Shown here: piece after piece, positions 57,076-64,000 of the stretch | Numbering within the stretch: position 1 is the first letter of the stretch | Layout of the letters: each line of letters opens with the position of its first letter | From: Alopecurus myosuroides | Taxonomy: Eukaryota; Streptophyta; Magnoliopsida; Poales; Poaceae | DNA: 64,000 nt | Assembly (NCBI GenBank): GCA_028641055.1 | Contig: CM054062.1 | Coordinates: 179,200,726-179,264,725 of the forward strand | Direction of reading: 5' to 3' | Notes under the pieces: model-generated | The model's input: the letters and a program-made list of their open reading frames with translations, nothing else | Told to the model about the DNA's origin: nothing | Databases searched by the model: none | Translations under genes and position numbers: made by a program

Positions 57076-60000
57076 AATCTACCCCCCTTACAAGAATCTC
57101 GTCCCGAGATTCCCGAAGGAGAAGAAAGAAGGAACACCAGTTTTGAACGATCTTCTTGAACCTTATGGTTCTTTTCTCGAAGAGGTTGATCCGTAGCATC
57201 TTGAAGTATTGAACGGATACACCTTAGGTAAGAGGGAAACTCTTAGGAAATGATCTTCACGGAGATCGAGTATCTCATGGCTAACTCAGGACAAGAATGT
57301 TCGTAAAGAAGTTTTTGAGTTAACATGCATGAAACACATTGAGATAACGGAGGAAACAAGAGAAGGTTTCAAGTTTTTGGACGATTGGTCTTGAAAGGAT
57401 TTAGAATATGAGCTTTGCACAAGACTTTAAATCCTTTTGGAAAAGAAAGGTTGAACAACTTATAACGTCGAGGTTTCTTCAAACAGAATACCAAGATGGA
57501 AAGGATTGTCTTGGATACCACAAAGTAATATCCATAGACGAGAGGAAACACGAGAAAACACTGTAATCGTGCGTCGGAGAAGACTTGATACAGGATCATG
57601 TTCACTCTTCGGAATGGACACGGAATATGAAGGAACTTTCATTCCGTCAAATTTTGTCGAAATCTTTGTCAAAGATCATGATGTTACTTCTCAACGGAGG
57701 ATGAGTAACCAAAGGACGTTGGAACACCGTAATGAACAAGGTATTCTTGGTCACACCATAAGAATGGATAACCAACAAGGATTGAAACACCGGAAGTAAT
57801 AAGGAATCTCTTTCCTATTGTGGTTTGGACGTAGCACTACATCCACCACATAGTTGAGATCCCACGGCTGAAGTGACTGAGGAATTCACACAATGTGTGA
57901 GATCAACATAACTTCAAGTACAGACCACTTGAGGAAAGAAACTGATCAATGGCGGTCACGGAACAGCACGAGATGTTCCCATGATGAACCGGTTTACACT
58001 AGATCAAAGGTTTTGGAGGTTCAACATAGAGATATTGGAAATGTCAACTTCCAAGTTATCTTGGACGTTCTAGATACCAAGATCAGGCTTACGGTAAGCC
58101 ATGAGTAGATCTTCAAGTGAGAGTAGAACTCCGGTTTGGAAAAACGGTGAGGAAAACTTGTTGAGAACGAGCCACACAAGAATTCTCACAGGGAGTGGTT
58201 GTTCTTACGGATTCAAGGGGATATGACATTAGGCCTTCCGGCTAATTGTGTCAACCACCACATCAACCATGTCGGATTCTGAAAAGACCTAATTCAATAC
58301 CTTTGAGGAAACACCAACCATCGTTGCTGCTTGAGATTCAGCTCTGGTTAGTGGGTTGATAAACAAGACTCAGTATGTTTGATCAACGGAATTGCACCGG
58401 TTACAATTGAGATACATTACTAGATTCTCAAGACATGGACTACAATGTCACACTCAAGGGGATGAGTGAGATTGCAAAACTCATGTATTAGCAACTTGTG
58501 AAAGATGGTTGCACCTACATGGTTTACTTGCAAAGGGACACATCGGAGTCCTTGTTAGAAGGAGGTTACAGAGATAACGAAGTTTTTGGACTTATTCTCT
58601 TTTACGAACAATCAGTCGGTGGCTTAGTGTGGATGGAAACTTTTTCAAAGGATGGAGGTAACAGCCTACCATCTCAAGAATAGTCCACACATGCATGACT
58701 GACTAGGGATTATTCCCGAGGGGACAAGAAGACTCTACTCGGGTCCATGGAGACAACCTTCACCATAAGCACACGAACCAGAGGAAGTCACTTTGAACCT
58801 CCCGAACTCAACTTGGTGATGACACAAAGATGGTTCTCGGAAGTTTCCAACATTTTTGCCATTTGTTCAACATGAACCTCTTGCAACTTGGAGCAAATAG
58901 GAATGTCACCGATGAGCTCAACAACACTCTTATCATAACACTCCAAGGATAGCGGTTCATATGATACATGAACGAGGCAAGGTATTGGTCAGACTAGAGG
59001 ACATGAAGGTGTACTCGGGCAAAACACCATGAGTGAAAACACCATCAAGACAGTCCTTGAATCTGGACTTGATCTGACGATAGCCCAAAACAATCAAGGT
59101 GGGATGATAGCATGTCCACTACGGAGATACTATCCTGCTTCAATAAAGAGGAAACTAGACATCCCTTATCAAAGGATCAAGTTGGGCGGAGCTTTTCCTT
59201 TCAACTCTCCAAGTTGTTGTTTAAGCTCAACCACTAGTCCAAGGTGTCTAGCGTAGTTTCTTGGAGTAAGGAGTAGTTCAAGTACCCCTTTTTTAGACAT
59301 CACGGCCAGGTAACACCTGGTGATACTTCTAGAAAGACAACTAGAATATCACAACCCACCGATATGTCTTGACGTTCGAAAAGGGATCTTTCTTTTCAAA
59401 GCAACCGATATGATCTTGAGAGCTTCGGCATGAACCTAACTCTCTGACCAAGAATGTGCACCGGAATGAACGGATTTGGTAACACGATCAACTTTATATA
59501 GAGACCGGGTGACCAATAGCGCTAAGAAGGATACAAATGTTTCTTAGATTTTTTTTCAAAGCAATACAAATTGCTAGGAATATATGATGCACACATCAGT
59601 ACTCATTCAACCTTCTCGAGCATTTCAGGCTTGGAGGAAGGGTGATTGAAAACATGTAGGAGTATCAGTTCATAAATATGGCCATGAAACTCAATACAGC
59701 CTCTGGATATAAAAGAGTGTGATACTCGAAGGTGGAACAGAACATAAGCTAATGAAACTTCTTTATTCTGCGGATTACAAAACTTCGACCTGGTCCTAGA
59801 GATGAACGAGGTACTGGAGTTTGTTTCTCCAGACATTCCAAAGTGGAACATTCTCACGGAACACAGGAGGAATGTATTGGAAGACTCCAACACAGATATG
59901 CAACTTGGTTTCAAAACAACGGATGGAGATTTTGAGAGCAACTGAAGGGTAGAATCATGCTCAGGAGAATTCCTAAGATCATGTTGGTTGCACAGAGTAT

Positions 60001-60856
60001 TACTCATTTGTATAACCCATGCTAAGGCAAGAGGTATAGCTGAGTCAAGAACAAGGATATGGGAATCATAGAGAACACTCTTGTTATGATTCCTTTTGAT
60101 TCCAAAGGAAAGCCTACGGCTATGAGAGTTGGAATTTCCTAGCCACCCTAAGGTAAAACAGATTCCTCAGGATCCAAAGAATAAGAACTTGGGTTAAAGG
60201 TCAACATCCTGTACCGATAGTGTGAGCACTACATGGTTATAAAACCACATGATTCAACTCACCACAATTCAGCACATTCCGGGATCTTCGGTTCAAGTCC
60301 AAGGATTAAAAACATTGAGGAAGGAGTAACTACTCTCTTAGTGACTGGAAAGACACTACGAGTAGCAATCACGAAGTATCTTTCAAAAGACAACATAACT
60401 TCGGGAGAGTTTGAGTAGAAGATGACGGATACATTCGAGATGGAAAGCAGATCTCGAGGTTCAGGATTTAGAACTTTGAAACATATAAGAATGTGGAATC
60501 CACACAACTCTGAGAGACTAGGATGGAAAGGAATCTCCCAGTTGAACAACAATCAACGGAGTAAGGAACACACACGACTCTAGAAACTTTAACACTAGGT
60601 CAACTTGGGTAAAAGACGTCCTTGCCAGAGAAGGCGCCTAGGTTTTGAATGACTAGAAGAGATAGCGAAATCTTTTCAAATCAAAACAGGTAAGGTGACC
60701 CAGAGTTAGAGCGATACCAGATACGGAGTAAAAACAATCCTAAGAAGGTTTTTCACAATCATTTGAAGTTTCCAAATAGTTTTCACAAACTATAGACTCA
60801 ACATCGACCAAGCAGTAAGGTTTTCCTACAGGCAGTCCTGCTCTGATACCACTTCT
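57076..60856 (-). mobile_element. Non-coding internal domain of X2
   Basis: About 3.78 kb, colinear with X1's internal domain. The polypurine tract (plus strand ctaccccccttac) and the hairpin GAATCTCGTCCCGAGATTC (57094-57112) lie at one end, the primer site at the other. No gag, protease, RT or integrase motif was recognised on either strand. Confidence 0.75.
60840..60851 (-). promoter_or_regulatory. Primer-binding site of X2
   Basis: The minus strand reads TGGTATCAGAGC, five bases from the LTR, followed by AGGACTGCCTGTAGGA. Element B has CTGTCTGCCTGTAGGA after its own site, so the similarity extends past the primer. Confidence 0.85.
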
Positions 60857-60964
60857 TGTCACGACCCCGGACCCAGAGATATACATACTGTTATGTGCTC
60901 CTAGCCATGGTGTCACGACCCCGGACCCAGAGATATACATACTGTTATGTGCTCCTAGCCATGG
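60857..60964. repeat. 54 bp perfect tandem duplication at the X2 LTR end
   Basis: The unit TGTCACGACC...CTAGCCATGG occurs at 60857-60910 and again at 60911-60964 without difference. Other LTR copies have one unit. Confidence 0.95.
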
Positions 60965-63900
60965 ACTCACAAGGGCTTCGGGGTTACCAGCCCCGGCGCA
61001 ACAAACAACGGCAGGTAGACTGGATTCATCGGCACGTAGTCCGGATCCCCAGTCTACTACTCCTTGTATCCATGCTAGTCATAACCATCTATGCATATCA
61101 AAGCGTCCACGAATCGAATGAAACTGAAGGAAACGGGACCAAAGCTATACAGAGATGCTATGTGTCCAGAAAGTGCAACAACAATCGAGGGTTACTGGGG
61201 TTACCTCGCCCCAGGCCGATCACATCGATAGGCGGGCTCGGACATGGATCATCGGCTCAACAACCCCTCAACTGCGACAACTATGCAGGCATAGCCAAAA
61301 CTGTATAACAATGAGCTCGAAACCAACAACCGATCAAAGCAGTACTCTAAACATGGAAGTTGTATTAAGAAGACATTACTAGAGTATAGCTTACAAGCAG
61401 AGGTCACACGACCCAATATTACATCAGACAACGGAAGGAAAATTATGTTGCTAATCAACAAGAACCAAAAAGGCCTAATAGGCCGCAACATAAGGTGACG
61501 TCCCAGCCCATAGATTCCAGGCTGCTACCTGGGAACCCCAAACTACTCGTCGATGTCCACGTTGAATCACCACCGAAGTGAGGAACTTCACCTGAACCAA
61601 AATTAAGCAAACCTGAGTATGGGAGGTACTCAACAAGACTTAGTTAACCTATTATATATCTGCTGGTTTTAGAAAGGGTTTTATGAAGGCTGTTTTGCGT
61701 AAAGCATTCTTTGTTTTCCAAGTCGAGGAAGAATAGCACGTCTCATAGAATGTTTTTAAAACAGATGAGAAGCTCACTACTGTAATCATCATCTTTTAAA
61801 ACCACCAATATCAATTCCCAGAAACTCTCACATGCTATAAGGATCACCCCTCTCGGCATCTCCGAGGAGGCACCCTTCAAACATTACCTCCATGCTTTGT
61901 CAACATCTTTTACGCCACGTTCAAGTTATCTATGGTCTTTACATTCACCAAGTCGTCCTTAACCGTGGACACGGCTTTTCGAAAAGATTGCCCTGCAGGG
62001 ATGTACACTTTACCCACACGTACCATCCGACTCTTAGCGCCACATGTACGTTCTACCATGGAACGCGACAGAGGGTGGCTGGCCACGACCTTTACCTTAC
62101 CCGACCCTATCCATGAGTCAACCCAAGACAGGGCCACCCCGTCAACAGGGAGTTGGCCATCCTCCTGACGACACCTATCTCTGTGAGGCGGGGTCAAGAT
62201 CCGTGTACGTCCATCACTTGGGCCCGGTCACGCCCTAGCGGAGCATTTTGTTTTCAAAACCGTTTAAAAGGTTTTATTTGCGGTGCCGAATGGAAATCTC
62301 AAACTACGTGACTCATGGATCTGGCCAAACAAGTTAGTTGGTCGAGCGCGGTTACTTAGACCCCGCGTGTGGTTCCACGCTCAGTCTTGGCTTCCGCTCG
62401 AGACCGTAATCCTAGGGTTGGCGAGTATAGGACGAAAAACCACTTCCCAAGTGGCCTCCCATACCAGCCTTAGTCAAGTTATCCACACAAAGCTCATCTC
62501 ACCACGTCATCATATCATACTAGGTTATCGCATCTCTGATTCATCAACCGGATGGAGCAGAGGTAACAAACATGTATGACTAAGCGAAGCAGATATGAGG
62601 CTCTGGCGATGCGCACAAGCAAATCTATGGCGGCTAGGAGCAGTGGATCAGGATATTGAGGCAATGCAGTATATAGGTGAACTATATCTACTAGCATCAA
62701 ATACTTTGGAATCGAATGCAAAGTACGAGAATCAAATGTTGTTCGAAAGCATATATGAGCAGATAAGAGGTTATGCTTGCCTTGGTTATAAGAAAACCAG
62801 ATAAAGATCTTCAAGAATAAGTGTTTGACTTGTCGGTTAAGATCAAGTATTCGTCATGGAGTTATTGGCCTTCTCTTTGGAGTCACGTTCTACCGAGGGG
62901 GGACCAACACCGAAACAAAGAAGAACAATCAACCATGGCATCGATGCAATGCACAATATGTATGCATGAGCAAGTTAATGCAATAAATTAAAGCCCTAAA
63001 CATACTCGATAGGTTGCTAGGGTTCGCATGTCAGATATGTAGATTTACTGAAATTAGCCCGAAATGGACCCTGGAGGGGTATTCGGACAATTCTGAAAGT
63101 GAGTACAATTTTAGTTGCTCAAATGGGTTTGAAAACATCATAGCTAGATTGCATTTGTCATTTTGAGCAAATTGGTATAACTTTTAATTTTCTAATTTTT
63201 GTGAATAAAAACTTTTTTTTTCTATTTTTAAATGATTAAACAACATTAAAGAAATACTCATTTTCAACTTTCTCAAACATATGTGAAAATGGCACATTTG
63301 GATAGATAATAATTTTATGATCACTCCCATATTTTTATTATATTTTTCTTACTTATATTTTGGGAGATATAAATTACATAAGTTTTAATTAATTTCTGTG
63401 ATTATAAAAGGGTGGCCCACGTGTCAAATAGTTTTTTCCTATTTACCAGAAAAACAACATAGGCTGACAGGAGGGCCCGCATGATGCAGGCATGACGTCA
63501 AGATGACGTCATCCATGGCCGGAGATGCCCTGCCGCGGTGCAATCGGTTGATTCCGGCCACGATTCCGAAATCGAGTGTTTCCTGGAGATGGAGGAGGTG
63601 ACGCAGAACGCGAGGGTGACAACACCGCTGTCAGACGGTCGCCGGGAGCTCGCCGGCATCCATGTCCCGCGGTGGCCGGTGGAGATGCTCAACGACGGCG
63701 ACAGAACTAGAGGGGAAGGGGCAAACCGAGGACATCCATGGGTTCAGTAGCTCACCGGGAGCACGTGTACGTTCTCGGGGAAGCAGTAGGTGGTTGGAGT
63801 TGGCCGGAAATCGCGAAATCGACGGCGGCTGGACTCGTAGAAGATGACGGCGATCTCTCTGCTCCGGCCATCCCCACCCAATTCCATCGACGAGGAGGTA

Positions 63901-64000
63901 GAGCAGATGGTAAGGGAGCTTCCGAGCAGCCCAGCACGGCCGAAGGTGGCCGGAGACGGCGGCGCTCGACGGCGGCCGGTGAGGCAGTAGGGTTAGGTTT
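60857..64000 (-). mobile_element. X2 5' LTR in element sense (runs off window)
   Basis: Starts TGTCACGACCCCGG and continues to the window edge (gtagggttaggttt matches X1's LTR near 20180). It contains TGACGTCA at 63493 and 63504 and CACGTG at about 63419. Confidence 0.8.

Overview
The window is a nested stack of plant transposable elements. I found no convincing host gene. The LTR families point to a grass, most likely a Triticeae or other pooid genome. The evidence is Athila-type LTRs beginning TGATACGT with a TGGCGC(C/T)GTTGCCGGGGA primer-binding site, a Tekay/Del-type chromovirus, a Sirevirus-type Copia element and a Tat-like Gypsy element. This identification rests on recognising families by eye; no database was searched.

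Layout. 1-2320: 5' end of a Tat-like Gypsy element on the minus strand; its gag frame runs off the left edge. 3411-3850: LINE zf-RVT fragment. 4050-7473: 3' part of an Athila-like element carrying a 544 bp non-autonomous hAT element. 7474-8602: probable Copia-type solo LTR. 8603-9494: broken multi-exon coiled-coil gene, probably transposon-borne. 9495-12115: 5' end of Athila-like element F, interrupted in gag by Athila-like element E (12116-17401), which is itself interrupted by X1. 17402-27008 (X1) and 27009-64000 (X2): two minus-strand elements with ~3.3 kb LTRs and a ~3.8 kb internal domain with no coding capacity (LARD-like). Their neighbouring LTRs are fused at a deletion scar near 27008.

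X2's left LTR is split at 28009-54595 by element B, a Tekay/Del-type chromovirus (5 bp target duplication GATTT, LTRs of about 4.5 kb). B's gag-pol is open throughout apart from the insertion of element C (37696-49304, target duplication CAAGT), a minus-strand Sirevirus-type Copia. C landed one base before the catalytic Glu codon of B's integrase. Hand-counted LTR differences (~1.3% in B, ~1.1% in C) agree with the nesting order.

The most interesting material lies in the accessory parts. B has an ORF upstream of gag that looks like a double-stranded-RNA-binding domain followed by an Arg-rich tail. B's LTRs carry a tRNA-like A-box/B-box/T-run unit and a set of phase-matched small exons. C has a spliced envelope-position ORF preceded by what looks like a second, internal copy of its LTR promoter (CCGGAATATTCCGG palindromes plus TATAAATA). 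The non-coding X elements share primer site, LTR termini and a pre-polypurine hairpin with B, so they probably depend on B-like machinery.
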